Positions 14,699 to 23,684 of a DNA stretch of 43,525 nucleotides are shown here, piece after piece. The first letter of the stretch is position 1. The number at the start of each line of letters is the position of its first letter. The notes under the pieces were generated by a model. The model ran no database searches, had not been told where the DNA came from, and was given only the letters and a program-made list of their open reading frames with translations. The position numbers were made by a program, and so were the translations under genes. This DNA comes from Candidatus Methanoliparum thermophilum (lineage in GTDB: Archaea; Halobacteriota; Methanoliparia; Methanoliparales; Methanoliparaceae): contig RXIF01000001.1 of the NCBI GenBank assembly GCA_004212075.1, positions 1-43,525 on the forward strand. Reading direction: 5' to 3'.

Positions 14699-17302
14699 AT
14701 GCTAGAAGAGTATGATATAGAATATTTCAAGATCAACAATTTTGAAAGGAAAAGATGCCAAAAATGTGGCGCCTATTTCTGGACGAGGGATAAAGATAAG
14801 ATAACTTGTGGTGATGCTCCTTGTGATTCTTATTCTTTCATAGGCAACCCTTTATTTAAAAATAATTATTCTTTAGACGAGATGAGAGAGAAGTTTCTAT
14901 CTTTCTTCGAAAAAAATGGTCACACTCGAATTGAGAGGTATCCGGTAGTGGCAAGATGGCGGGATGATATCTATCTAACAATTGCTTCTATAGCCAATTT
15001 TCAACCTTTTGTAACCTCTGGTAAGGTAAGACCGCCTGCGAACCCTCTTACGATATCTCAACCATGCATCCGATTGGAAGATATAGATTCTGTTGGGAAG
15101 ACAGGAAGACATCTTACCACCTTCGAGATGATGGCACATCATGCGTTCAATTATCCGTCCAAAGAGATCTATTGGAAGAATGAGACAGTAGGATATTGTG
15201 AAAAGTTTTTAGAGAGTTTAGGTACCGATCTAAATAAAGTTACATACAAAGAGGAGCCTTGGGCTGGAGGAGGTAATGCTGGTCCATGTTTAGAGGTGTT
15301 GTTAGGTGGTTTAGAGCTTGCAACCTTGGTGTTTATGAGTTTTGTGAGGGACGATGATGGAGATATTCTCATAAATGGAGAAAGATATCGAAAGATGGAA
15401 AATTATATAGTGGATACAGGGTATGGGTTGGAAAGATTTGTCTGGATGTCCCAAGGGAGATCAACAATATATGATGCGTTGTTTCCAGAGATTATTGAAA
15501 AGATAGCAAAGTTGTCTAATTTAGAAAATCATCGTGAAAGGATATATGCCATTTCTGATTATTCCCGGTGTATTGCATATATGTTGGGAGATGGTATAGT
15601 TCCCTCTAATGTTAAATCAGGATATCTTGCTCGATTAATAATCAGAAGGGCTTTTAGATTGATGGACGAGATAGGTCTTGAGATCGATCTATATGACATA
15701 GTCTTTGAACATGCAAAAAAGATTAAAGAATTTTCCGATAGGCTACATGTGATACGAGAGATACTCGATATAGAGAGGGAAAAGTATGATGATACTATAA
15801 AAAAGGGAAAGAGATTGGCTTTAAAAAAAGCAGGAGAATACAAAAAAAAGGGTAAGTTGCCTTTAAACGTTCTCATAGATCTGTATGATACATATGGTAC
15901 CCCACCAGAGATAGTTAAAGAGGTATTGAGAGAGGAAAAAGATATAGTCTTGGAGATACCAGACAATTTTTACTCTTTAGTAGCTCAGATACATGCCAAA
16001 GAAGAGAAAAAGAATAGTAATAAAGAGGATAATAAACTTAGAGATAAATTGTCTAACCTCCCAAAGACCGAAAGATTATATTACGTTCATGATAAAGATG
16101 ATTTATCGTTCGATGCAGAAATCTTAGAGGTTATAAACAATCATATCGTCTTAAATAAAACTTTGTTTTATCCTGAAGGTGGCGGACAACCGGCAGATAG
16201 TGGAATATTGGTTTTTAATGATCGTTCTGTTGATGTATTAGATGTTAAATCGATAGAGGGAGTAATTATTCATAAAGTATCCGATACAAGTTTTTTCAAG
16301 AAAGGGATGGTTGTAAAAGGTATCGTAGATTTTGAGACCCGATTGGCATATACTAAGCATCATACAGCGACTCATATCGTATTGGAGGCAGCAAAACATA
16401 TCCTTGGTGGGCATGTATGGCAGGCGGGAGCGCAGAAAGAGAAGGATAGAGCAAGATTAGATATCTCGCATTATAAAAAAATTGGTGAAGACGAGATCAA
16501 AAATATAGAACTCGTTGCGAATAAAATAGTGATGTCTAACGTAAAGGTAGAATGCTATTGGATGGATCGGGTCGAGGCAGAGAAGAAATATGGTTTCTCT
16601 CTTTACCAGGGCGGTGTTCCGGCGGATGATACTATACGTATCGTAAAGATAGGTGATAATGTACAGGCATGTGCAGGTACTCATTCTAATTTTACAGGAG
16701 AGGTGGGATTTATAAAAATAACAAAGGTGGAAAGGATTCAGGATGGCGTGGAACGATTAGAGTTTTCTGCTGGAGAAGCCGCTGTGAAATCGGTACAAAA
16801 TTTAGAAGATACATTAAAAGAGGCATCATCAATATTAAAAATACCGCCAGAGATACTACCAAAGACTGTTAAAAGGTTTTTTGACGAATGGAAGGATCTT
16901 AAAAAAGATAACGAGAGACTTAGGGAATATATTGCCAGATTAAACGCAAAAAAATTGTTGAAAAATGTTATTAAGATTAAAGATTACTGTCTGATAACAG
17001 GAAAGATCGATCTGCCTTTAAACGAGTTGATGAAGATATCACAAGTTATGGTTATAGATGATCAGGGTAACGATAAAGTTATACTTATCCTTGGTAATAA
17101 CAACGGAGATCTTATCATCTCTCTAAGCAGAAATATAAAGGATAGAAAGATCGATGCGTCTGACATACTGAAGAAGATATGTCCCTTTATAAACGGGGTA
17201 GGTGGGGGTAAAAGATACTTGGCTCAAGGCAGAGGTAACCCTGAAAAGATTGAAGAAGGTTTAAATTTAGGTAAAAAAATTATAATGGAGTTGATTGGAT
17301 GA
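14699..17302 (+). CDS. alaS: Alanyl-tRNA synthetase, archaeal type
   Basis: 867 aa from the ATG at 14699. The frame is open to a TTG at 14681, but MLEEYDIEYFKINNFERKRC is the normal archaeal start and GGTGA lies 5 nt before this ATG. The archaeal N-terminal zinc segment (CQKCGAYFWTRD) is present. So are the class II catalytic core (TISQPCIRLEDID, TTFEMMAHHAFN), the editing-domain motif HHTATH (about 553) and the CAGTH motif (about 657), and a C-terminal oligomerisation region. Complete. The stop overlaps the next start (ATGA), so it is co-transcribed with thrC. Confidence 0.97.
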   Translation: MLEEYDIEYFKINNFERKRCQKCGAYFWTRDKDKITCGDAPCDSYSFIGNPLFKNNYSLDEMREKFLSFFEKNGHTRIERYPVVARWRDDIYLTIASIANFQPFVTSGKVRPPANPLTISQPCIRLEDIDSVGKTGRHLTTFEMMAHHAFNYPSKEIYWKNETVGYCEKFLESLGTDLNKVTYKEEPWAGGGNAGPCLEVLLGGLELATLVFMSFVRDDDGDILINGERYRKMENYIVDTGYGLERFVWMSQGRSTIYDALFPEIIEKIAKLSNLENHRERIYAISDYSRCIAYMLGDGIVPSNVKSGYLARLIIRRAFRLMDEIGLEIDLYDIVFEHAKKIKEFSDRLHVIREILDIEREKYDDTIKKGKRLALKKAGEYKKKGKLPLNVLIDLYDTYGTPPEIVKEVLREEKDIVLEIPDNFYSLVAQIHAKEEKKNSNKEDNKLRDKLSNLPKTERLYYVHDKDDLSFDAEILEVINNHIVLNKTLFYPEGGGQPADSGILVFNDRSVDVLDVKSIEGVIIHKVSDTSFFKKGMVVKGIVDFETRLAYTKHHTATHIVLEAAKHILGGHVWQAGAQKEKDRARLDISHYKKIGEDEIKNIELVANKIVMSNVKVECYWMDRVEAEKKYGFSLYQGGVPADDTIRIVKIGDNVQACAGTHSNFTGEVGFIKITKVERIQDGVERLEFSAGEAAVKSVQNLEDTLKEASSILKIPPEILPKTVKRFFDEWKDLKKDNERLREYIARLNAKKLLKNVIKIKDYCLITGKIDLPLNELMKISQVMVIDDQGNDKVILILGNNNGDLIISLSRNIKDRKIDASDILKKICPFINGVGGGKRYLAQGRGNPEKIEEGLNLGKKIIMELIG

Positions 17303-18549
17303 TATACTCTTTAAAATGTATCAAATGTGGAAAAGAATACGATAAAAGAAGTGTTATATATAATTGTGATTGTGGTGGGTTGTTAGAGGTGAAGATAGAC
17401 TTTTCGTCTATCGATATCGATAAAGATGATTATGAAAATATCCCTCTATCTGTCTGGAAATATAAAGAATTTCTTCCTGTAGAGCGTGAGCCGATATCTA
17501 TAAAGGAAGGAGGGACGCCTTTATATGATTGTAAAAGATTTAGCAAGTTAATAGGATTAAAAGAGCCTTTCTACGTAAAACATGAAGGATTAAATCCGAC
17601 TGGATCTTTTAAAGATAGAGGAATGACGGTTGGTGTGACCAAGGCTATAGAATTAGGGATGAAGATCGTGGCATGTGCATCTACTGGGAACACCTCTGCA
17701 TCTTTATCTGTCTATGGAGCAAAAGCGGGAATACCTGTCGTTGTTCTGTTGCCTGGGGGCAAGGTTGCACTGGGTAAAGTTGCACAAGCGCTGATACATG
17801 GTGCAAAAGTTATCGAGATCAAAGGGAATTTTGATGATGCTCTGGAAATCGTTATGAAATTATGCAACGAAGAAGGCATATATCTATTGAATTCGGTGAA
17901 TCCTTACAGATTAGAAGGACAGAAAACTATAGGATACGAGATTGCTGATGAATTAAATTGGACTGCGCCTGATAGAATTATATTACCTGTAGGTAACGCT
18001 GGTAATATTTCTGCGATATATAAAGGGTTCAAAGAGTTGAAGAGTATAGGTTGGATAGATAGAATACCAAAAATGACAGGAATCCAAGCTGAAGGATCTG
18101 CACCGATCGTAAAAGCGTTTAAAGATCATAAAGAGGATATAATGCCAGAAAAAAATCCTGAGACAATCGCTACCGCTATCAGGATAGGCAACCCAATAAA
18201 TGCTATCAAGGCACTTCAGGCGATATACGAGTCTAAAGGATTGGCAGAGATGGTAACAGATGAAGAAATAGTAGAAGCACAGAAAGAGTTAGCTAAATTG
18301 GAAGGCATAGGTATAGAGCCGGCATCTGCTTCTTCTATAGCAGGCCTGAAAAAATTGTTAAAAAACGGTTTAATTGATAAAGATGAAAGGGTTGTATGTA
18401 TTACAACAGGAAATCTGTTAAAAGATCCTGAAGAGGTGGTAAATGTATGCAATAAGCCTATTGTTGTAGAAACTAAACTTGATAAGGTAAAAAAGGTGCT
18501 GAATCTAATTAAGCAATATAACGTTACTCAAATCTTGCAGATATATTAG
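17299..18549 (+). CDS. thrC: Threonine synthase
   Basis: 416 aa. An N-terminal zinc-ribbon-like segment (C7, C10, C23, C25) precedes the fold-type II PLP enzyme. The PLP lysine is in NPTGSFKDRGM (K105); the phosphate-binding and substrate segments CASTGNTSASL and LPVGNAGNIS are clear. The enzyme converts O-phosphohomoserine to threonine. Its pairing with alaS is a simple 4-nt overlap and has no evident functional logic. Confidence 0.94.
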   Translation: MIYSLKCIKCGKEYDKRSVIYNCDCGGLLEVKIDFSSIDIDKDDYENIPLSVWKYKEFLPVEREPISIKEGGTPLYDCKRFSKLIGLKEPFYVKHEGLNPTGSFKDRGMTVGVTKAIELGMKIVACASTGNTSASLSVYGAKAGIPVVVLLPGGKVALGKVAQALIHGAKVIEIKGNFDDALEIVMKLCNEEGIYLLNSVNPYRLEGQKTIGYEIADELNWTAPDRIILPVGNAGNISAIYKGFKELKSIGWIDRIPKMTGIQAEGSAPIVKAFKDHKEDIMPEKNPETIATAIRIGNPINAIKALQAIYESKGLAEMVTDEEIVEAQKELAKLEGIGIEPASASSIAGLKKLLKNGLIDKDERVVCITTGNLLKDPEEVVNVCNKPIVVETKLDKVKKVLNLIKQYNVTQILQIY

Positions 18550-18613
18550 AAACATTATTATAGAGTATTGGTTTCAATATATATGGTTCAGGTAAGGGAA
18601 TGGGATATATCAG

Positions 18614-19237
18614 ATGATTGAGATTATATTAGGTTTGATCTTGGCTGTTTCAATATGCTCTCTCTTTATATTTTATGAATTAAAAAAATTATCTGATACA
18701 AATAAAGCGTTTTATGATAGTTTAAATAATCTATCTATACAGGAACATTATCTGAAGAAGGAGAACGAGAGATTACTGAAAGAGATAGAAAAGCTTAATG
18801 TTCAATTAAAGAGCTCTGTTGAGCGATATAAACTAGTTGAGAAAGATAGAGATTTATTAAAAAACGAGTTGGATCTTATAAAAAAAGATGTTAACGAATT
18901 TAACCGGCTTTTCATAAAGATTAAAACGGATATGGATAACATGCTTAAAGATAGAGATAAGATATATAAAGAGTTAAAAAATGTTATTAAAAATAAGAAA
19001 AACTTAGAGAACGAATTAAATAAATTTCGTGATAAGATGCAAAAGGAGCTTATCCAACTCTATACTAAGGTCGACTCTATCTTGGACAAAGTAGAAAATG
19101 AATTAATGAGGCTTGTTACAGAAAACAAGTCTTTAAAGATAAGTATTAATAAAGAGGAGAAAACTGGATCTGTTTATAATATAGATCCATTCTTGATAGG
19201 AGAATTATCTAAATCAATTAGAGAAAAAAATAAGTGA
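18614..19237 (+). CDS. Membrane-anchored coiled-coil protein of unknown function
   Basis: 207 aa. One N-terminal helix (IILGLILAVSICSLFIFYEL) is followed by nearly 160 residues of lysine- and glutamate-rich heptad-like sequence, for example EHYLKKENERLLKEIEKLNV. The pattern suggests a long coiled coil in the cytoplasm, tethered to the membrane. The last 20 residues (NIDPFLIGELSKSI) are not coiled-coil-like and could bind a partner. No family recognised. Confidence 0.6.
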   Translation: MIEIILGLILAVSICSLFIFYELKKLSDTNKAFYDSLNNLSIQEHYLKKENERLLKEIEKLNVQLKSSVERYKLVEKDRDLLKNELDLIKKDVNEFNRLFIKIKTDMDNMLKDRDKIYKELKNVIKNKKNLENELNKFRDKMQKELIQLYTKVDSILDKVENELMRLVTENKSLKISINKEEKTGSVYNIDPFLIGELSKSIREKNK

Positions 19238-19274
19238 GAAGTTCGAGATTTTAATTAAAAGATGTGAGAGTAAA

Positions 19275-20669
19275 ATGGTAAAAAAAATTGTCATCATTGG
19301 TGGTGGTATTAGCGGAATTTATGTATTGAGGAACTTACTTGCAAAGAAGGACGAAGTTAAAGAAGTAATGGATTTAACACTTGTAAAGCGAGAGAAAAGC
19401 GGTTGGGTATCTGTTTGTGGATTACCTTATGCATTACAAGGATTATATGATATAGATAGGACGGAAATAAACAAGCCGCAGTTCTTTCTTGACCAAGGTG
19501 TTGATTTTAGGACAGAGACCGAAGTAGTAGAGATAAATTTGAAGGATAATAAGATAACGCTAAAAAAAGGTGAAGTGCTAAGATACGATTATCTTATCAT
19601 TGCCACTGGCAGAACACCTTCAGTACCAGCAGTAGTAGAGGAGACAAAGCTTAGAAATATTTATACTTTCAACAATGAGGATGATGCACGAAGGATAGAA
19701 TCAGCGATGAATGCTGATGATGTAAAAAATGCTTTTGTACGTGGTCGGGGAATAAACGGGTTGCAAGTTGCGGTTGCTTTTGCAACAAAAGGGTTGAAGA
19801 CAACTCTCTTTGGTGGGCCCCCCTCCTTGCTTCCTTCTATCTTAGATCCGGATATGGGAGATATATTAAAGGAATGGCTGGAAAAGAAAGGCATAAGGTT
19901 CATTTTAGAAAAAAGATCGCTAACTTTGAAAGGAGATGGAGATAGATTAAAATACGTAGTAGTTGGGGAAGAGGAGATTCCTGCAGATATTGCAGTAATC
20001 GCAACAGGTGCAAGACCAAACACAAAACTTGCAAGTAATGCAGGTATCGATATCGGTAGGCATGGTGGGATAGTTACAGATAAGGTGATGCGTGTTCAAA
20101 TGAATGGACTTCCTATAAAAAATGTATATGCTCTTGGCGATTGCGTTGAGGTGATCGATGGTATAACCCATCGTTCTCGACTGAGCCAATTCGCATCGAC
20201 CGCGGTAGTCCAAGCAAAGGTTGTTACAGATAATATACTGGCTGAAATGACAGGGAGACCTGAGTTATATTCCTCCTACGAGCAATCTTTAAATCCGAGC
20301 GTCTCTAATATAGATGGTCTGCTTGTCGGGTCTGTAGGTATAACAACCAAAGAAGCAAGGATGGCAGGAATAAAGACGGTAAGTGGAAAAGCAACAAAGC
20401 TGATAAAGGCGCGTTATTTTCCTAATGCCTCCTCACTTACCCTTAAATTGATATTCGATGCTTACACCACAAGATTGATAGGAGCACAGATGCTAGGCAG
20501 ATCAACAGTTGCTGAAAGGGTCAATGAGCTTGCTATGGCAATATATGCAGGTATAACTGCCAAAGAGCTGAGAAATATGGAAAGATCCTATGATCCTTCT
20601 CTATCCTTGTTGATCGATGTAACAATAGATGCTGCAGAGCTAGCTCTGGGTATTGCACCGGTCTATTAA
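19275..20669 (+). CDS. FAD/NAD(P)-dependent oxidoreductase, CoA-disulfide reductase-like
   Basis: 464 aa, pyridine nucleotide-disulfide oxidoreductase family. FAD-binding GGGISG (9-14), a single redox cysteine in SVCGLPYAL (C48), the ATG segment LIIATGRTP, NAD(P)-binding GRGINGLQVA, and the second FAD motif NVYALGDCVEV are all present. The lone cysteine near residue 48 marks the CoA-disulfide reductase / NADH oxidase / NAD(P)H sulfur reductase group, which lacks the CxxxxC pair. It likely reduces a thiol disulfide, polysulfide or peroxide. The gene faces a DsrE-like gene and shares a 4-nt convergent overlap with it. Specific substrate unknown. Confidence 0.8.
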   Translation: MVKKIVIIGGGISGIYVLRNLLAKKDEVKEVMDLTLVKREKSGWVSVCGLPYALQGLYDIDRTEINKPQFFLDQGVDFRTETEVVEINLKDNKITLKKGEVLRYDYLIIATGRTPSVPAVVEETKLRNIYTFNNEDDARRIESAMNADDVKNAFVRGRGINGLQVAVAFATKGLKTTLFGGPPSLLPSILDPDMGDILKEWLEKKGIRFILEKRSLTLKGDGDRLKYVVVGEEEIPADIAVIATGARPNTKLASNAGIDIGRHGGIVTDKVMRVQMNGLPIKNVYALGDCVEVIDGITHRSRLSQFASTAVVQAKVVTDNILAEMTGRPELYSSYEQSLNPSVSNIDGLLVGSVGITTKEARMAGIKTVSGKATKLIKARYFPNASSLTLKLIFDAYTTRLIGAQMLGRSTVAERVNELAMAIYAGITAKELRNMERSYDPSLSLLIDVTIDAAELALGIAPVY

Positions 20670-21070
20670 AGTGTGATAACTTTCTCAGCCTTGATTAATT
20701 CTTCCAACAATTCGGCTAATTCAATCTTCTGAACTCCTTCAGGAATCTCAAATTTTGGAGATCTTCCACCTAGGAGTTTCATCCATGCATAGCATGCAAA
20801 TAGTGGCACTTTTGCATTATTTGCCATTTTAATCAGGTCGTAGGGATCTGTAGAGATACCCATCTCTGCTGCGTTCTTCTTTATCTCTTCTGCGTAGTCT
20901 TCTAATCCTGGAGCATATTTAAACTTATTATCTATGAGTGATGCCAATCCTTCCTGTAAGAATACTACTGCAACATCTTTTCCTAATCTCTTTCCATTTA
21001 TGGCAATGATAAGAGTACTCAAATAGGAATTTATTGTGCCCTCCTTGCAAAGTATTATGATTTCAGACAT
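20666..21070 (-). CDS. DsrE/DsrF-like small protein
   Basis: 134 aa of the DsrE/DsrEFH-like fold: an initial beta strand SEIIILCKEGT, VAVVFLQEG, and VPLFACYAWMKLLG, with the candidate sulfur-carrying Cys at position 93. Such proteins bind or relay sulfane sulfur and are often found beside FAD-dependent CoA-disulfide reductases. It is 34 nt after the stop side of such an enzyme, in the same direction, and likely co-transcribed with it. Confidence 0.72.
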   Translation of the reverse strand: MSEIIILCKEGTINSYLSTLIIAINGKRLGKDVAVVFLQEGLASLIDNKFKYAPGLEDYAEEIKKNAAEMGISTDPYDLIKMANNAKVPLFACYAWMKLLGGRSPKFEIPEGVQKIELAELLEELIKAEKVITL

Positions 21071-21104
21071 TTTATAAAGTTTTTACATCTATTTTAAGAT
21101 TTTA

Positions 21105-22451
21105 TCATAACTTGGAGATAGCATCTTCTGCTGCATTCAATATGTGGCAGTTAGCAGGAGAGCAGGTCATCAATGGATGTGTTCCCATCTGGAAGGTGGG
21201 TATCTCATCTATTATCATTCTATTTTGTACCATCGTTGCAACAGTATTTATCATGCAACCTGCAGCGCTTCCACTACCGTATATTTCTCCACCTATCAAC
21301 TGTGCAGTCGTCTTTTCAAAGATCAGTCTTACCTTTATCATATGCATTCCTGGTAGAGTTGCTGGGTGTCTATCAGGAGCTTCGGCATCACCTACCACGA
21401 TCTCGTATCCAAAATCCTTCGCATCCTTTTGTGTCAGTCCTGTTTTTGCAAATCCATAATTCCCTGCCATTGTCGAGAACGTGCCGATTGTACCTTCGTT
21501 GATACGTCTCAACTTGAACGCGTTGGCGCCCGCGATTCTCCCTTCGTTTGACGCGATCGACGCAAGCCTCAGGGGGACGGGATCCTTCGTAAAGAACGAA
21601 TACGATTCTGCGCAGTCCCCAATCGCAAAGATGTCCTTATCCTCCGTTCTCATGTATTTATCGACCCAAATTCCTCCTTTTTCAGAAATTTTTAAACCTG
21701 AATTTTTAGCGAGCTCAACGTTCGGTTTAACGCCTATACCCAAGATCACCATGTCTGCTTTTATCTCATCTTTATTACTCAACTTTACATATTCGACCTT
21801 CTCCTCTCCTATGATCGCTTCGGCGGTACAATTGGTGTATATATTCACTCCTTCCTTTTTAAGCTCATCCTCTGCTTTGGCGCAGAAATCCTCATCAAAT
21901 GCTGCCATCAGACAACGGGGAAGCATCTCCACAATACTAACATTTGCATCTCCTTTTGATATATCGTCTGCAAATTCTACCCCGATGAACCCTCCACCAA
22001 TTATGACGATATCCTCCGAATATGGCATGGCGCTAAACAACTCCTCAAGATATCTCGCGTCCTTCTTAACGGAGAAGACATTTTTTACATTCACACCTGG
22101 TATGGGCGGCACGATTGGTTCTGAGCCGGTAGCAAGGATCAACTTATCATAGTTTATCTGATCTCCCTTAGATGTGGTAACAGACTTTGATTCTCTCTCT
22201 ATTGACCTAACTTCATCTATGATAATCTCAATCCTCTTTCCTGTGAGCATCGTATCAGGTATGACATCCTTCTCGATTTCTCCATTTAGGGTCGTAGAGA
22301 TATATGGAATCCCACAGGGTACAACAGCTTTTGGCTCTTTTCTTATCATTGTCACTTTTTTATCAGGGTAAAAACTCTTTGCTGTCAAAGCAGCAGGAAT
22401 ACCAGCTGCACCTCCTCCTATTATCAATAAATCCGTCTTCATATCTATCAT
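21105..22451 (-). CDS. CoA-disulfide reductase / NADH-dependent oxidoreductase
   Basis: 448 aa. It has FAD motif GGGAAGIPAA (12-21), a single redox Cys in VVPCGIPY (C46), LILATGSEP, NAD-binding GGGFIGVEFA, and DIFAIGDCAE. The C-terminal dimerisation domain ends with GTHPLMTCSPANCHILNAAE, which holds two extra cysteines. It is a paralogue of the protein at 19275-20669 and falls in the same CoA-disulfide reductase / NADH oxidase group. ATG at 22442 is an alternative start. Part of the gene (about 21480-21620) is markedly richer in GC (about 55%) than the surroundings. Confidence 0.85.
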   Translation of the reverse strand: MIDMKTDLLIIGGGAAGIPAALTAKSFYPDKKVTMIRKEPKAVVPCGIPYISTTLNGEIEKDVIPDTMLTGKRIEIIIDEVRSIERESKSVTTSKGDQINYDKLILATGSEPIVPPIPGVNVKNVFSVKKDARYLEELFSAMPYSEDIVIIGGGFIGVEFADDISKGDANVSIVEMLPRCLMAAFDEDFCAKAEDELKKEGVNIYTNCTAEAIIGEEKVEYVKLSNKDEIKADMVILGIGVKPNVELAKNSGLKISEKGGIWVDKYMRTEDKDIFAIGDCAESYSFFTKDPVPLRLASIASNEGRIAGANAFKLRRINEGTIGTFSTMAGNYGFAKTGLTQKDAKDFGYEIVVGDAEAPDRHPATLPGMHMIKVRLIFEKTTAQLIGGEIYGSGSAAGCMINTVATMVQNRMIIDEIPTFQMGTHPLMTCSPANCHILNAAEDAISKL

Positions 22452-22477
22452 CTGCGATTAAATACGGATATTTTTAG

Positions 22478-22496
22478 TTATTTATACTATAAATAA
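22478..22496. promoter_or_regulatory. Perfect inverted repeat overlapping the TATA region of the CoA-disulfide reductase gene
   Basis: TTATTTATA-C-TATAAATAA, nine-base arms around one base. On the minus strand it includes TATAAATA about 33-42 nt upstream of the ATG at 22451, so it can serve as the TATA box. Its symmetry also suits a dimeric repressor, though AT-rich symmetry can arise by chance. Confidence 0.45.
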
Positions 22497-22544
22497 TTAA
22501 CTATTGCACTATAAAAGATTCTTATATTGATATTATTACTATGG

Positions 22545-22556
22545 CATTTCGAAATG
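22545..22556. promoter_or_regulatory. Palindromic operator-like site before the HdrD-like gene
   Basis: CATTTCGAAATG is a perfect 12-base palindrome immediately upstream of TTTTTATATT (22557-22566), the likely TATA box, which lies about 30 nt before the ATG at 22593. It sits where the BRE would be, a typical place for archaeal repressors or activators. Confidence 0.5.
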
Positions 22557-22592
22557 TTTTTATATTATTGAGATCGATAAAAAAGAGAAAAA

Positions 22593-23684
22593 ATGGAATT
22601 ATCAGACTACGCTATAACATTACAATCCTGTATTGAATGTGGTGCATGTGATGATGTCTGTCCTGTAACAGAGATTATAGATAAATATTATCCAAGCAAA
22701 AAGATAAAAGATGCACAAGAGATATTGGATGGAAGAGAACTTAAAGAAGAGCAGATAGATAATATATATGCATGTATGCGATGTAGAGCATGTGAATCTG
22801 TATGCAAAGAAGATATTCAAATATCTGAGATCGTCCGTTTGGCAAGGAAGGAGATTGTAAAATTAGGGAGAGAACCCAGCTTACATAGGAAGATTTCCGA
22901 AAATATCCTAAATCATGGGGTATCGATCCATAAAGATCCTTCTGAGAGGCTTAAATGGACAGAGAGATCATTTTTCAAGCAGAACGCAGAATATGTCTAT
23001 ATGACAGGTTGTTTTGCATCGATGATCAATACCAACATAGCCAGATCTACTGTAAAGATATTGAGAGAAGCAGGAGTAGATTTTACGATACTCGGTGATA
23101 GAGAGGTTTGTTGTAGCTCTTTTGCATGGGATAACGGTAAAAATGAGATCGTCTTAGAGAATGCAAAGAAAAATAAAAGTTCGATCGAATCTGTCGGTTC
23201 AAATAAGATCATCTCCGCCTGTGCGGGATGTCATATAATCTATTCACGTGTATACCCCTATATCATCGACTGGAACATTCAAGAGATGAATATCATCGAA
23301 TTTATATATAATTTAATAAAGGATGATAAGATAAAGTTCAAAAACGAAATTAAGAAGACGATTGTAATACACAAGGCATGTAACATTGAAGAAGATATAT
23401 TTTCAATGGCGAGCGAGATAGTTGGAGAGATACCAGGAATAAAACTTGTTGAGTTAGGGATGAATAGATGCTGTGGTGCTCCGTCAGGCGTAAAGCCAAA
23501 GTTTCCAGAGATATCAATAGAGATCGGTTCTAAGACAATAAAAGATGCAAAAGAGAAGGGGGCAGAGATCATAGTAACCACATGTCCATTCTGTAATTTT
23601 CAATTTTCGGATGTAAAACGGAATAAAGGATACAATATTGAGATACTGGACCTGCCAGAACTTGTAACAAACGCGATTGGATGA
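22593..23684 (+). CDS. HdrD-like heterodisulfide reductase subunit (two 4Fe-4S plus two CCG domains)
   Basis: 363 aa. The N-terminus holds two ferredoxin motifs: C13-C16-C19-C23 (CIECGACDDVCP) and C61-C64-C67-C71 (CMRCRACESVCK). Two complete CCG domains follow, each of the type that binds a noncubane [4Fe-4S] cluster in HdrB/HdrD: GCFASMIN...EVCCSSFA...CAGC and HKACN...NRCCGAPSG...TTCPFC. This is the layout of HdrD, which reduces or oxidises CoM-S-S-CoB, and of related TfrB/GlpC proteins. No HdrE cytochrome gene adjoins it, so the electron partner may instead be soluble. It is divergent from the CoA-disulfide reductase and shares a palindrome-rich promoter region. Confidence 0.82.
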   Translation: MELSDYAITLQSCIECGACDDVCPVTEIIDKYYPSKKIKDAQEILDGRELKEEQIDNIYACMRCRACESVCKEDIQISEIVRLARKEIVKLGREPSLHRKISENILNHGVSIHKDPSERLKWTERSFFKQNAEYVYMTGCFASMINTNIARSTVKILREAGVDFTILGDREVCCSSFAWDNGKNEIVLENAKKNKSSIESVGSNKIISACAGCHIIYSRVYPYIIDWNIQEMNIIEFIYNLIKDDKIKFKNEIKKTIVIHKACNIEEDIFSMASEIVGEIPGIKLVELGMNRCCGAPSGVKPKFPEISIEIGSKTIKDAKEKGAEIIVTTCPFCNFQFSDVKRNKGYNIEILDLPELVTNAIG

